A stretch of 64,000 nucleotides of DNA from Pectobacterium parmentieri (GCF_001742145.1 NZ_CP015749.1:3720001-3784000); one strand, 5' to 3'; positions 54,943 to 63,963 are shown, counted from the stretch's first letter. Notes: a model not told the origin generated them from the letters alone. Made by a program: numbers and translations.

Positions 54943-55701
54943 TCAGGTACGGAAATGGGCGTGTATATCCGCTTCTTTGACGCCATACAGCGCCGCGAGC
55001 CTCGCGGGTGCCAGCAGCACGTCCGGGCTTCCTTGTTCCGTACCCGCCCCGGGGTGCAGCAAGACCACGTTATCCGCCACAGCTCGCGCATGCTGGGGAT
55101 GGTGTGTGGACATCAGCACCGCAATACCGCTTTCTTTAAGCCGTTTGATGTGTGCCAATAATCGAATCTGATTGCCAAAATCCAGACTGGCTGCCGGTTC
55201 ATCCATCACCATCAGCAAAGGTTGTTGTACTAATGCGCGAGCAATCAGCACGCGCTGTCGCTCTCCACCGCTCAGCGTCGCGTATGAGCGCTGGCTCAAC
55301 GACAGAATCCCAAGCTGGGATAACACCGCTTCAGCACACGCGATTTCACGCTTTCCCGGTGTGGAAAAGATCGACAAACGGGGGTGGCATCCCATCAGCA
55401 CCATATCCAACACGCGAAAAGCAAAGGGAGAGTCATGCGCCTGAGGCACATAGGCCGCAACATTCGCGAGCGCCTTGGCAGACCATGCAGTAATGGGTTT
55501 TTCGGCGATGTGTATCTGGCCGGAAAAGGCAGGGATCAAGCCCAGCAGGGTACGCATCAGCGTAGTTTTGCCGCTGCCATTCGCGCCCAGCAAGCAGGTA
55601 ATCTGCCCGGATGGCAGTGAAAATGAGATGTCACGATTCACCACGGTGCGGCCATATCCGACGCTAACCGCCTGAAGCGTGGCGATACAGGTATCCATCA
55701 T
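54943..55701 (-). CDS. ABC transporter ATPase, FecE/BtuD/MolC type
   Basis: This 252-residue ATPase has Walker [10 protein letters not shown] (about 38-46), Q-loop [10 protein letters not shown], signature LSGGERQR, Walker [14 protein letters not shown] and H-loop STHHPQHA. It belongs to the type II importer family (FecE, BtuD, Haemophilus MolC). The start overlaps the permease stop by 4 bp; a second ATG follows directly. It energises the permease encoded upstream. Confidence 0.9.
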   Translation of the reverse strand: MMDTCIATLQAVSVGYGRTVVNRDISFSLPSGQITCLLGANGSGKTTLMRTLLGLIPAFSGQIHIAEKPITAWSAKALANVAAYVPQAHDSPFAFRVLDMVLMGCHPRLSIFSTPGKREIACAEAVLSQLGILSLSQRSYATLSGGERQRVLIARALVQQPLLMVMDEPAASLDFGNQIRLLAHIKRLKESGIAVLMSTHHPQHARAVADNVVLLHPGAGTEQGSPDVLLAPARLAALYGVKEADIHAHFRT

Positions 55702-56693
55702 GCTCTTTCCCCTCTCAACAGCAGGAGCAGAAAGAAGGGCGCACCAATGGACGATGTCAGAATGCCTAAAGGCAGTTCAATCGCGGCCAGCGTACGTGCC
55801 AGTGTATCGGTGAGTAACAGTAGCAGCGCACCGACAGCAATAGAAACGGGCAATAGCCGATTGAAATTGTCTCCGACGATCAAACGGCAGATGTGTGGCA
55901 CCACCAGCCCTATCCACCCGATGATTCCCGCAATCGACACGGCACTGGCGGTAATTAACGTCGCAGCAAAAATGAATAACAGCCGGGTATAACGAATATT
56001 CACCCCCAGCGTGCGGGCTTCTTCATCCGGCAGGCTCAACAGATTCATACGCCAGCGCAGTAACATGAGCGGAGCCAACCCAATCATAATTAGTATCGCT
56101 GCAACCTTTAAGTCTTGAACAGTGGTGGCGGAGAGCCCGCCCAATAGCCAGAAGGTAATTGATGGTAACTGAGTATAGGGATCGGCCAGGATCTTGATCA
56201 ACGCGATCGCCGCGCCACCTAATGCACCGATCGCCATGCCGACCAACACCAATGCCAATACGGGATCGTGTCGCTTCGCCATACGCGCAATCAGACAGAC
56301 CAGCGTCACCGCTCCCAGCCCACCAGCAAACGCCAGAAGCTGAATAAACAGCATGGGTAAGCCGAGGAAAATCCCGAACGTCGCCCCCACGCCAGCTCCC
56401 GCAGAGACGCCGAGAATATCGGGGGACACCAGAGGATTACGGAACATACCTTGATAAGCCGCACCGGCGGCGGCCAATCCGGCACCAATTAGCATCGCCG
56501 CCAACATGCGCGGCAAGCGAATGTTCCAGAATACGGTCGCTTTACGTGGTTCAATCGACGACGTTCCCTGCGGAGAAGTGATAATTTGCAGAATTTCATG
56601 CACAGAGAGGGAATAGTGCCCCACCGCTAATGCGAGCAGTGCACTGCTGATAAGCAAAACCCCCAGCAACAGAGCAAGAGTGTGAATCCTCAT
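55698..56693 (-). CDS. ABC transporter permease, FecCD/BtuC/MolB type
   Basis: This 331-residue inner-membrane permease has about ten helices and the FecCD family signature: GAGLAAAGAAYQGMFRNPLVSPDILGVSAGAG near 75-107 and GIIGWIGLVVPHICRLIVG near 265. These motifs mark BtuC-type importers, including Haemophilus MolB for molybdate. The start overlaps the binding-protein stop by 4 bp and the stop overlaps the ATPase start. Confidence 0.92.
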   Translation of the reverse strand: MRIHTLALLLGVLLISSALLALAVGHYSLSVHEILQIITSPQGTSSIEPRKATVFWNIRLPRMLAAMLIGAGLAAAGAAYQGMFRNPLVSPDILGVSAGAGVGATFGIFLGLPMLFIQLLAFAGGLGAVTLVCLIARMAKRHDPVLALVLVGMAIGALGGAAIALIKILADPYTQLPSITFWLLGGLSATTVQDLKVAAILIMIGLAPLMLLRWRMNLLSLPDEEARTLGVNIRYTRLLFIFAATLITASAVSIAGIIGWIGLVVPHICRLIVGDNFNRLLPVSIAVGALLLLLTDTLARTLAAIELPLGILTSSIGAPFFLLLLLRGERA

Positions 56694-57727
56694 GCCACTC
56701 TCAGCAGGTGTTCAAGCTGCTCATCATTGAGATCGGTATGGTAAAACAGGCGGAAAAACGCTCGGGTATCGCTTTTAAGTTGCTGGGCTGCGGCAGGGTC
56801 AAAATGGCTTTGTAAACGACACAGCCCCAGCAGCCGGTTTAGACCAGGCGGCGCATCCAGCCAGCCAAACGGCAGACCGGACATCAGGATAACGCGCTGC
56901 TGTGCCACCGCATCTACACCTTGCCATTGCGCGGAATGTGTAATGTGCTGATAGCTCTGCACATCCTGCGTGATGATAAGATCCGGGTTCCACGTCAGAA
57001 TGTGCTCCATCGACACCTGAGTCAGCGTGTTTAATTCTCCAGCGGTCGCGACGTTATCAAAACCCAACAGCTCTACCGCTTCGGTATGAAGCGAGCCACG
57101 CAAACCCGTTTCCAGCCCCATCGCCCCACGAGCAAAATAAAAACGCGGTTTCTCGGTTTGTGCGCTGGTACGGTAAGCATTGGCTCGTTGTAAAATAGCC
57201 TCAGCAAACTGTGCTTGCTGCTCTGCCCGCACCGTAACATTCAATAACTGCCCCACCTGCCGGAGCTGTGAAGGCGTATCCTGAAGACCACCATCCACCA
57301 GCACGTAAGGCACGCCGGTCTGCTGCGAGGTTCTCTGCGCCAGTGAGCGATACGTTTCATCGGCACTTCCGCAATCAATAATGATATCGGGGTTCAGCGT
57401 CAGCAGCTTTTCCAGCGATAACGTACTCGCTCGGCCTGATAAGCGCCCCAAGCGTGGCAATCGACGGACAGTTTCAGAAAATAATGCCCCCGACTCACCC
57501 GACAAATCGAATGATGAAAAACCCAGCAGCTTTTCCGGTACCAACGCCAGTAGCAGCAGATCAGCAGGAGGCCCTGCGCTGATCACACGCTGAATATCAG
57601 AAGGTTCAGGAATCTGGCCAAACCGCCCAGCAATTCGGTCAAACGCATGCGCAAAAGAAGCAGGTAAGAAAGACAACGCAGAAAGTGTCGCCAGATACGA
57701 CAAGAAAGTCCGTCTGTTCATTCCCAT
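56690..57727 (-). CDS. Periplasmic substrate-binding protein, FecB/BtuF/MolA type, Tat signal
   Basis: This is the periplasmic binding protein of the FecCD-type importer. The ATG at 57727 (MGMNRRTFLSYLATLSALS) is preferred because GGGATC lies about 5 nt before it; 57721 is an alternative. It has 345 residues. The N-terminus has a twin-arginine motif (NRRTFLS) and a hydrophobic stretch ending SFAHA, so Tat export is likely. Two lobes are recognisable by LLLALVPEKLLGFSS and EHILTWNPDLIITQDV, with a long linking helix between. It is first in the operon, behind a ModE box. Confidence 0.88.
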   Translation of the reverse strand: MGMNRRTFLSYLATLSALSFLPASFAHAFDRIAGRFGQIPEPSDIQRVISAGPPADLLLLALVPEKLLGFSSFDLSGESGALFSETVRRLPRLGRLSGRASTLSLEKLLTLNPDIIIDCGSADETYRSLAQRTSQQTGVPYVLVDGGLQDTPSQLRQVGQLLNVTVRAEQQAQFAEAILQRANAYRTSAQTEKPRFYFARGAMGLETGLRGSLHTEAVELLGFDNVATAGELNTLTQVSMEHILTWNPDLIITQDVQSYQHITHSAQWQGVDAVAQQRVILMSGLPFGWLDAPPGLNRLLGLCRLQSHFDPAAAQQLKSDTRAFFRLFYHTDLNDEQLEHLLRVA

Positions 57728-57749
57728 GATGATCCCAAAGTTAAATAAC

Positions 57750-57777
57750 AACGCTATATATATTTTTATATACCGAC
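57750..57777. promoter_or_regulatory. Predicted ModE operator of the ABC-methyltransferase-modD operon
   Basis: AACGCTATATA, 6-bp spacer TATTTT, TATATACCGAC. One of 11 and two of 11 positions differ from the ModE consensus arms. It lies 22 nt before the binding-protein ATG, almost the same distance as the box before the receptor gene, and overlaps a TATATA -10-like stretch. Confidence 0.75.
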
Positions 57778-57926
57778 ATTATCCACACACTAAATTCAGG
57801 GTCAATCACTCGGATCACATTTCCAGCGATATTAGACGTTGATAACCAGTACAATAAATGCGATGCGTTTTATCAATTCACAAAGAGAATGGGAAAGAAG
57901 GGAGAAATAATCTGCGGGAAAGAATA

Positions 57927-57963
57927 AGCCGATAAACCCGTATCCGTCGGTTTTTTATCGGCT
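57927..57963 (-). terminator. Long inverted repeat after the Mop gene
   Basis: AGCCGATAAA (57927-57936) and TTTATCGGCT (57954-57963) are exact reverse complements; inner AACC/GGTT bases extend the stem. It lies 34 bp past the Mop-gene stop and about 150 bp before the operon's ModE box, so it probably ends the Mop transcript, although the T-run lies inside rather than after the stem. Confidence 0.6.
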
Positions 57964-57996
57964 AAGCGCGATATGATTTACGCAAAAAAGCAGTAA

Positions 57997-58425
57997 TTAT
58001 TTCCGGGTAGCCAGAATAATGCTGGAAGCCTTCACCAACGCGATCAATTCACTGCCCACCTCAATCTGCATATCTTCCGTGCTTTCATTGGTAATGGTTG
58101 ATGTCAACGTCAAACCACCGCTGGTAACCAACTGTACCGTCGAGTTTACGGCACCTTTAATGACAGAACTCACCTTACCGTGAAACTGGTTGCGGGCAGA
58201 AAAAGTCAAACCACATTCAGCCGATGCCAGAATGACCCAGGGTGCTTTCACTAAGGCAATGGCGGGCTTACCGACAGCCAACGCCATCGAATCACAACTG
58301 GTTCGCGTAATGACTGTCGTTAGCTTATCTCCGCTCTCCAGCGTCAATGCGACTTCATTGTTTACTGCACCCTCAACAATAGAAGATACCGTACCCGATA
58401 ATTGATTTCTTGCTGAAACTGACAT
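57997..58425 (-). CDS. Tandem Mop-domain molybdate-binding protein (molbindin)
   Basis: This 142-residue protein consists of two Mop (TOBE) domains of about 65 residues: SARNQLSGTVSSIVEGAVNN at the start of the first and SARNQFHGKVSSVIKGAVNS at the start of the second, each ending in a VGxxxxALVKAxxxIL pattern. Di-Mop proteins bind molybdate or tungstate between subunits and buffer it in the cytoplasm. The ATG at 58425 follows AAAGGAG at 6 nt; an upstream ATG at 58467 is less likely. It lies 269 bp upstream of the transporter operon in the same direction. Confidence 0.9.
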   Translation of the reverse strand: MSVSARNQLSGTVSSIVEGAVNNEVALTLESGDKLTTVITRTSCDSMALAVGKPAIALVKAPWVILASAECGLTFSARNQFHGKVSSVIKGAVNSTVQLVTSGGLTLTSTITNESTEDMQIEVGSELIALVKASSIILATRK

Positions 58426-58512
58426 AACGACTCCTTTGGGTTCATCTTTAACATAGACGGTAGACACAATATCACACTGATAGCGGGAAGCTGCGACATG
58501 ATGAATTGTCTG

Positions 58513-58540
58513 ATTGTTATATCCACCGATACATAAGCAA
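58513..58540. promoter_or_regulatory. Weak ModE-like site upstream of the Mop gene
   Basis: ATTGTTATATC, spacer CACCGA, TACATAAGCAA has the 11-6-11 layout but matches only about 15 of 22 consensus positions. It lies 87 nt before the Mop-gene ATG. It could be chance in AT-rich sequence. Confidence 0.25.
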
Positions 58541-58798
58541 CATGATGCGCGGCCCCATCAATCGGGTGGCACGACTATTATTTCGCTTCCGCATCACCAA
58601 TATTCAGCGTTGTCGTACCTGAAGGTGAAATAATAGCGGAATAGTATGCTTTCCCCTGAGAAAATTATGCGATACGACTTCCATCATTCGCTAATTACCT
58701 CAACATTAACAAACCACATACCTAATTAGAGTTATTTCCATGGCGAGATATCTGCTATATTCGCCCATATCGATCGGTGATGTTGCCGAAATAAGAAA

Positions 58799-58881
58799 GT
58801 GACATGCCTAATACTGGTCACTTAACCCCGCTGTTAGGGGAAACACAGGGGGAGGTTTCCGCAGGGGGGATGAATTCTATG
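58799..58881 (+). ncRNA. Possible structured G-rich leader element
   Basis: Successive stems can form: GTGAC/GTCAC (58799 and 58817), CCCC/GGGG (58826 and 58837), and GGAAAC/GTTTCC (58839 and 58855). A run of six G and an ATG at 58870 follow. TGGTCAC occurs twice around the block. Position beside molybdenum genes and upstream of yhdT makes a riboswitch-like leader possible, including the Moco RNA family, but I cannot match it to a family by eye, and strand is uncertain. Confidence 0.25.
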
Positions 58882-59112
58882 TGGTCACCCCATGTATTTC
58901 GATACTTAAACGATGATATTCCACGCCACACCGCTTTTTGACACATTCTGATAAAGCGTTTTTTTCACCAACTACTGAGTACCCTGCTGCTGGCTTTTGC
59001 ACCTATGACGTAATTCTTACTAGTCAATTGGCCCACATGCCGTAAAATTCCCGCTTTCGTCATCACGACACTCATAACAATACCTATGCTCCCATTTACG
59101 GTGGAGAAGAAC

Positions 59113-59355
59113 ATGGATACACGCTTTCCTCAGGCGCACAAAGAGGCACGCTGGGCTTTCGGCCTGACGCTGGTTTATTTAGTGGCCTGGGTGCTTGCCG
59201 CCTATTTGCCTGACAACACACAAGGGATAACCGGCCTTCCACACTGGTTTGAGATGGCCTGCCTGCTGCTGCCGCTCGTGTTTACGCTGCTGTGCTGGCT
59301 CATGGTGCGCGTTATTTTCCGCGATATCTCACTGGAGAGTGACGATGCAAATTGA
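59113..59355 (+). CDS. yhdT: Small membrane protein YhdT
   Basis: YhdT is a conserved two-helix inner-membrane protein (DUF997) encoded just before panF. The ATG at 59113 (MDTRFPQAHKEARWAFGL) gives 80 residues, equal to E. coli, and follows GGTGGAGAAG; an ATG at 59086 in the same frame is less likely. It overlaps the panF start by 11 bp, so the two are co-translated. It may assist PanF, but its role is not known. Confidence 0.93.
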   Translation: MDTRFPQAHKEARWAFGLTLVYLVAWVLAAYLPDNTQGITGLPHWFEMACLLLPLVFTLLCWLMVRVIFRDISLESDDAN

Positions 59356-60796
59356 GATTTTATTACCGCTGATTGGCTACCTGCTGCTGGTCTTTGGACT
59401 GTCGGTCTATGCGTACCGTCGCCGTCAGGCGGGTAACTTTCTTAATGAGTATTTTCTCGGTGGCCGCTCGATGGGCGGGTTTGTGCTGGCGATGACGCTC
59501 ATTGGCACCTACGTCAGCGCCAGTTCTTTTATCGGCGGGCCGGGTGCGGCGTATAAATACGGGCTGGGCTGGGTGCTGCTTTCGATGATCCAGCTTCCCA
59601 CGATGCTGCTATCGCTCGGCATTCTGGGGAAAAAATTCGCCATTCTGGCTCGACGTTACAATGCCATCACGCTGAATGACATGCTGTACGCCCGCTACAA
59701 CAGCCCGCTGCTGGTATGGTTCGCCAGCATCAGCCTGCTGGTGGCGTTTATCGGTGCGATGGCCGTGCAGTTCATCGGCGGCGCACGCCTTCTGGAAACC
59801 GCCGCGAACATTCCTTATGACATCGGCCTGCTGATTTTCGGCGTCACCATCGCGCTGTACACCACGTTTGGCGGCTTCCGCGCCAGCGTGCTCAATGATG
59901 CGATGCAGGGCATCGTGATGTTAATCGGTACGGTCATCCTGCTGGTCGGCGTGATTTATGCCGCTGGCGGCTTACACAGCGCAGTGGATAAGCTGCAACA
60001 AATCGACCCGATGCTGGTATCGCCACAGGGCAGCGGCGGCATTCTGTCGATGCCGTTTATGGCTTCATTCTGGGTGCTAGTCTGCTTCGGCGTCATCGGC
60101 CTGCCGAACACCGCCGTTCGCTGCATCTCTTACCGCGACAGCAAAGCACTGCACCGTGGAATTATCATCGGTACAATTGTCATCGGTATTCTGATGCTCG
60201 GCATGCATCTGGCTGGGGCGCTGGGGCGTGCCGTTATGCCAAATCTGACGATTCCCGATCAGGTTCTACCGGCGCTGATGGTCACCGTGCTGCCGCCGCT
60301 GGCCGCGGGGATCTTTCTCGCCGCGCCAATGGCCGCTATCATGTCCAACATTAATGCGCATTTGCTTCAGGCGTCTGCCACGATCGTCAAGGATCTCTAT
60401 CTCAGCGTGCGCCCAGAGCAGATCCATAACGAACGTCGCATCAAGATCCTGTCCAGCGTGACAACCCTGCTGTTGGGGCTGCTGGTACTGCTGGCCTCCT
60501 TACGGCCACCGGATATGATTATCTGGCTGAATCTGCTGGCGTTTGGCGGGCTGGAAGCGGTGTTCCTGTGGCCGCTGGTGCTGGGCCTGTATTGGGAACG
60601 CGCGAATGCTGCGGGTGCGCTTAGCGCCATGTTCTCCGGTGCCATTTGCTATACCTTACTGGCCAGCTTCAATCTTCAGTTGGCCGGATACCACCCTATC
60701 GTGCCATCGCTGTTACTCAGCCTGATGGCGTTTATTATTGGCAATCGCTTTGGTCATAACCCACCAGCGCCAGTTGCCGCTTCATCTTCACTTTAA
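59345..60796 (+). CDS. panF: Sodium/pantothenate symporter PanF
   Basis: PanF imports pantothenate, the coenzyme A precursor, with sodium. The ATG at 59345 ([15 protein letters not shown]) gives 483 residues, exactly as in E. coli; the frame is open far upstream through yhdT in another phase. It has about 12-13 membrane helices of the solute:sodium symporter family, with the signature segment [21 protein letters not shown]. It overlaps yhdT and is followed by prmA after 17 bp. Confidence 0.97.
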   Translation: MQIEILLPLIGYLLLVFGLSVYAYRRRQAGNFLNEYFLGGRSMGGFVLAMTLIGTYVSASSFIGGPGAAYKYGLGWVLLSMIQLPTMLLSLGILGKKFAILARRYNAITLNDMLYARYNSPLLVWFASISLLVAFIGAMAVQFIGGARLLETAANIPYDIGLLIFGVTIALYTTFGGFRASVLNDAMQGIVMLIGTVILLVGVIYAAGGLHSAVDKLQQIDPMLVSPQGSGGILSMPFMASFWVLVCFGVIGLPNTAVRCISYRDSKALHRGIIIGTIVIGILMLGMHLAGALGRAVMPNLTIPDQVLPALMVTVLPPLAAGIFLAAPMAAIMSNINAHLLQASATIVKDLYLSVRPEQIHNERRIKILSSVTTLLLGLLVLLASLRPPDMIIWLNLLAFGGLEAVFLWPLVLGLYWERANAAGALSAMFSGAICYTLLASFNLQLAGYHPIVPSLLLSLMAFIIGNRFGHNPPAPVAASSSL

Positions 60797-60813
60797 ATGT
60801 AATAGAGACTGCT

Positions 60814-61701
60814 ATGCCGTGGATTCAACTGAAAATAAACACCTCAGGAAAGGTTGCTGAACAACTGGGTGACACCATGATAGAAAGCGGTGCGGTATCC
60901 GTTACGTTTCAGGATACGCACGATACTCCCGTGTTTGAACCGCTGCCGGGCGAGACCCGTCTGTGGGGCGATACCGACGCGATTGCGCTGTACGATGCCG
61001 AAATCGACATGAACGCGGTTATCTCCATGCTGGAACAAGATCCGCTGCTGGGCGTGGGTTTTAAGCACAAGATCGAACAGTTGGAAGACAAAGACTGGGA
61101 ACGTGAGTGGATGGATAACTTCCACCCGATGCAGTTCGGTAAACGTCTGTGGATTTGCCCAAGCTGGCGTGAAATTCCTGACCCGAGCGCCGTCAACGTG
61201 ATGCTCGATCCCGGTCTGGCGTTCGGTACCGGCACCCACCCAACGACGTCACTGTGCCTGCAATGGCTCGATGGACTGGATCTTGAAGGGAAAACCATCA
61301 TCGATTTCGGCTGCGGCTCCGGCATTCTGGCAATTGCCGCTCTGAAACTGGGTGCAGCACGCGCTATCGGGATTGATATCGATCCGCAGGCAATTCAGGC
61401 CAGCCGCGACAACGCACAGCGCAACGGCGTTTCTGAGCGTCTTGAGCTTTATCTGCCGAAAGACCAACCTGCCGACCTGTCTGCCGATGTCGTCGTCGCC
61501 AACATCCTCGCTGGCCCACTGCGCGAACTGGCACCGCTGATTAGCGATCTGCCAAAAGCAGGCGGTCACCTCGGCCTATCCGGCGTGCTGTCCACGCAGG
61601 CCGATGGCGTCGCAGAAGCCTACGCAGACAAGTTCACGCTCGACCCCGTGGCTGAACGCGAAGAATGGTGCCGCATTACCGGCCAACGCCGCGCATCGTA
61701 A
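60814..61701 (+). CDS. prmA: Ribosomal protein L11 methyltransferase
   Basis: PrmA trimethylates ribosomal protein L11 at several amino groups using SAM. It has 295 residues (293 in E. coli), with the N-terminal L11-binding domain at about 1-60, a linker, and the catalytic domain with FGTGTHPTT and [15 protein letters not shown] (motif I, about 165-179). It follows panF as in E. coli. Confidence 0.97.
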   Translation: MPWIQLKINTSGKVAEQLGDTMIESGAVSVTFQDTHDTPVFEPLPGETRLWGDTDAIALYDAEIDMNAVISMLEQDPLLGVGFKHKIEQLEDKDWEREWMDNFHPMQFGKRLWICPSWREIPDPSAVNVMLDPGLAFGTGTHPTTSLCLQWLDGLDLEGKTIIDFGCGSGILAIAALKLGAARAIGIDIDPQAIQASRDNAQRNGVSERLELYLPKDQPADLSADVVVANILAGPLRELAPLISDLPKAGGHLGLSGVLSTQADGVAEAYADKFTLDPVAEREEWCRITGQRRAS

Positions 61702-61737
61702 TAACGTTCTCTTTTAATAACATTCCCTTTTAGTCCC

Positions 61738-61761
61738 GCCCACCGTCTATGCAACGGTGGG
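61738..61761 (+). terminator. Hairpin after prmA
   Basis: GCCCACCGT pairs with ACGGTGGGC over 6 nt, 36 bp past the prmA stop, followed by GCACTTCTTCC. The T-run is weak. Confidence 0.6.
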
Positions 61762-61882
61762 CGCACTTCTTCCTGTCATATCTCACGATTGATCCCCATA
61801 CACAGGCGTATGATGCTTGCGACCGGACGCACCTACGCCCGGCACTCAACAACGCCGTATCATTATTTTTAAGGGATGAAAA

Positions 61883-62617
61883 ATGAAAGGTAAACTCTCT
61901 ATCGCATTGATGCTGTCGGTCTGCTTTTCCGCGTCGGCAACAGATTCGGTTCACTGGGGCTACGAAGGCAACGGCGATCCGGCGCACTGGGGAAAACTCT
62001 CCCCGGATTTTTCGCTGTGTGAAACGGGGAAAAATCAATCTCCCATTAATATCCGACAAGCACTAAACACCCAGCACGATCCCCTACAGTTGGCTTTCCA
62101 GTCCGGAACACAGCAGATTATCAACAACGGGCATACCATTCAGGTCAACGTTAGCCCTGGAAATACGCTGCTGCTGGATAACGAGACATTCACCTTGCAG
62201 CAATTCCACTTTCACGCACCGAGTGAAAATGAAATTGACGGTAAACAATTTCCGCTGGAAGGCCACTTTGTCTATAAAAACGCGGATGGCGCGCTCACCG
62301 TTATTGCGCTGATGTTTCAGGAGGGAGCAGCCAATCCACAGCTAGCCACGGCATGGCAGCAGATTCCGGCTCGTGTCGATCAGGCGGAGGACGTGCGCAC
62401 GCCAGTTGCAATTCAGGCCCTGTTACCGACGTCATTAAACTACTATCGGTTCAGTGGGTCACTCACCACGCCACCGTGCTCAGAAGGCATCCGCTGGCTG
62501 GTGCTGGATCATCCCGTCACCGCCTCTGCTGAACAAATAAGCCAGTTCAGCTCAGTCATGCATCACGCCAATAATCGCCCTATACAGCCGCTTAATGGTC
62601 GAATCATCATCCATTAA
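61883..62617 (+). CDS. cah: Periplasmic alpha-carbonic anhydrase
   Basis: This 244-residue alpha-type carbonic anhydrase interconverts CO2 and bicarbonate in the periplasm. A signal peptide of about 19 residues (MKGKLSIALMLSVCFSASA) precedes the mature enzyme. Zinc ligands H109 and H111 lie in QFHFHAPSEN and H128 in EGHFVYK. The C-terminal FSGSLTTPPCSEGIRW motif and two cysteines (one in SLCETGK, one in PPCSEG) for a disulfide are present. Between prmA and dusB E. coli has no such gene, so it is an insertion relative to that genome. An AAGGGATG-type site precedes the ATG. Confidence 0.92.
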   Translation: MKGKLSIALMLSVCFSASATDSVHWGYEGNGDPAHWGKLSPDFSLCETGKNQSPINIRQALNTQHDPLQLAFQSGTQQIINNGHTIQVNVSPGNTLLLDNETFTLQQFHFHAPSENEIDGKQFPLEGHFVYKNADGALTVIALMFQEGAANPQLATAWQQIPARVDQAEDVRTPVAIQALLPTSLNYYRFSGSLTTPPCSEGIRWLVLDHPVTASAEQISQFSSVMHHANNRPIQPLNGRIIIH

Positions 62618-62974
62618 GAGACTCCGTGAGGCTGGTCAGAGCATTTGCCGGCCAGCCTCAGGTAAATTGGTGCCCTTTTTTGCCGCATTAACCAACGCAT
62701 TTCACTGATAAAGCATGGCTAGCCTGTTGTATCTCCAGTAAAAACGACCTCGCTTACAGATAAAATTCTGTAAGCAGATGAATATTTTACAGAGCAAAAA
62801 ATCGACACAAAAACATAACATACTGTTAAATATGAATAATATTTTCATATGCCTCTACGAACTGCATTTTCATTGATCGATAGCCGTAAATTGGTCAAAG
62901 TTTGGCCTTTCATCTGACGTAAAAAATGCGTAATATACGCGCCCTTGCAGGCACAGTATGGTCAATTTTTGTCT
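62618..62974. other. Intergenic region between cah and dusB
   Basis: This 357-bp stretch holds an inverted repeat just after cah (GAGGCTGG at 62628-62635 with CCAGCCTC at 62652-62659, a possible terminator), an AT-rich tract at 62755-62860, and the dusB-fis promoter region at 62890-62945. No gene is seen. Confidence 0.65.
62892..62940 (+). promoter_or_regulatory. dusB-fis promoter with Fis-type upstream site
   Basis: The segment around TGGTCAAAGTTTGGCC (62892-62907), then TTTCAT (62908-62913) as -35, a 17-bp spacer and TAATAT (62931-62936) as -10, followed by a GC-rich stretch (ACGCGCCC), closely matches the E. coli fis promoter as I recall it. The GC-rich discriminator fits stringent control, and the upstream segment resembles the Fis autoregulatory site. 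Confidence 0.8.
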
Positions 62975-63940
62975 ATGCACATTGGACAATTTCAGCTTAC
63001 CAATCGTTTGATAGCAGCCCCAATGGCTGGTATTAGCGATCGCCCATTTAGAGCACTCTGTCACGCGATGGGCGCTGGAATGACCGTGTCTGAAATGCTG
63101 TCTTCCAATCCGGAAGTCTGGCGTTCAGACAAGTCGCGTTTGCGAATGGTACATAGTGATGAACCGGGTATCAGGGCCGTGCAGATTGCCGGTTGTGACC
63201 CCGATGAGATGGCGGCGGCAGCGAGAATCAACGCTGATTCCGGCGCGCAGATCATTGACATCAATATGGGCTGCCCGGCGAAGAAGGTGAACCGCAAGAT
63301 GGCAGGATCTGCGTTGTTGCAGTATCCGGATTTGGTCAAACAGATCCTCTCTACGGTAGTGAAAGCGGTAGACGTACCGGTAACACTGAAGATCCGTACC
63401 GGTTGGGCACCAGAGCACCGCAACTGTGTAGAAATTGCCAAATTGGCTGAAGACTGTGGCATTCAGGCGTTAACTATTCACGGACGCACTCGTGCGTGCC
63501 TGTTCAATGGTTTCGCCGAATACGACAGCATTCGGGCAGTTAAGCAGGCCGTTTCCATTCCTATTATTGCGAATGGCGACATTACAGACCCGCATAAAGC
63601 CAGAGCGGTTCTTGACTACACTGGGGCTGACGCCCTGATGATAGGACGAGCCGCTCAGGGAAGACCCTGGATCTTTCGGGAAATCCAGCATTATCTGGAC
63701 ACAGGGGAGTTGCTGGCACCACTGCCGTTGGTAGAGGTCAAGCGCTTGTTGATCGAGCACATACGGGAATTGCACGACTTTTATGGTCCAGGCAAGGGAT
63801 TTCGTATCGCTCGTAAGCACGTATCCTGGTATCTCCAGGAACACGCCCCAAACGACCAGTTTAGGCGCACATTCAACGCCATTGAGGATGCCAGCGAGCA
63901 GCTGGAGGCGTTGAAGGCATATTTTGAAAATCTTGCGTAA
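62975..63940 (+). CDS. dusB: tRNA-dihydrouridine synthase B
   Basis: DusB reduces uridine to dihydrouridine at a D-loop position of tRNAs, using FMN. The ATG at 62975 ([19 protein letters not shown]) gives 321 residues, equal to E. coli; the frame is open to 62945. The FMN-binding start [15 protein letters not shown], the catalytic cysteine in [17 protein letters not shown], and [12 protein letters not shown] and ANGDI segments are clear. fis follows after 23 bp, so the two form the dusB-fis operon. Confidence 0.97.
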   Translation: MHIGQFQLTNRLIAAPMAGISDRPFRALCHAMGAGMTVSEMLSSNPEVWRSDKSRLRMVHSDEPGIRAVQIAGCDPDEMAAAARINADSGAQIIDINMGCPAKKVNRKMAGSALLQYPDLVKQILSTVVKAVDVPVTLKIRTGWAPEHRNCVEIAKLAEDCGIQALTIHGRTRACLFNGFAEYDSIRAVKQAVSIPIIANGDITDPHKARAVLDYTGADALMIGRAAQGRPWIFREIQHYLDTGELLAPLPLVEVKRLLIEHIRELHDFYGPGKGFRIARKHVSWYLQEHAPNDQFRRTFNAIEDASEQLEALKAYFENLA

Positions 63941-63963
63941 ACAGAAAAAGAGCTGACAGAACT

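Larger units (their letters stand above)
58426..59112. other. Long non-coding region between the Mop gene and yhdT
   Basis: This 687-bp stretch separates the leftward molybdenum genes from the rightward yhdT-panF operon. It holds a weak ModE-like site (58513-58540), inverted-repeat sequence around 58565-58640, and a G-rich folded segment at 58799-58881 that may be a structured RNA leader. A 23-codon frame (58870-58941) follows the G-run but has no recognisable product. No larger gene is seen. Confidence 0.55.

Noticed and set aside
58870..58941. 23-codon open frame after the G-run as a real gene
   Set aside because: It is too short and without a recognisable product, and the G-run is as likely part of a folded RNA as a ribosome site. 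It is kept only as part of a finding.
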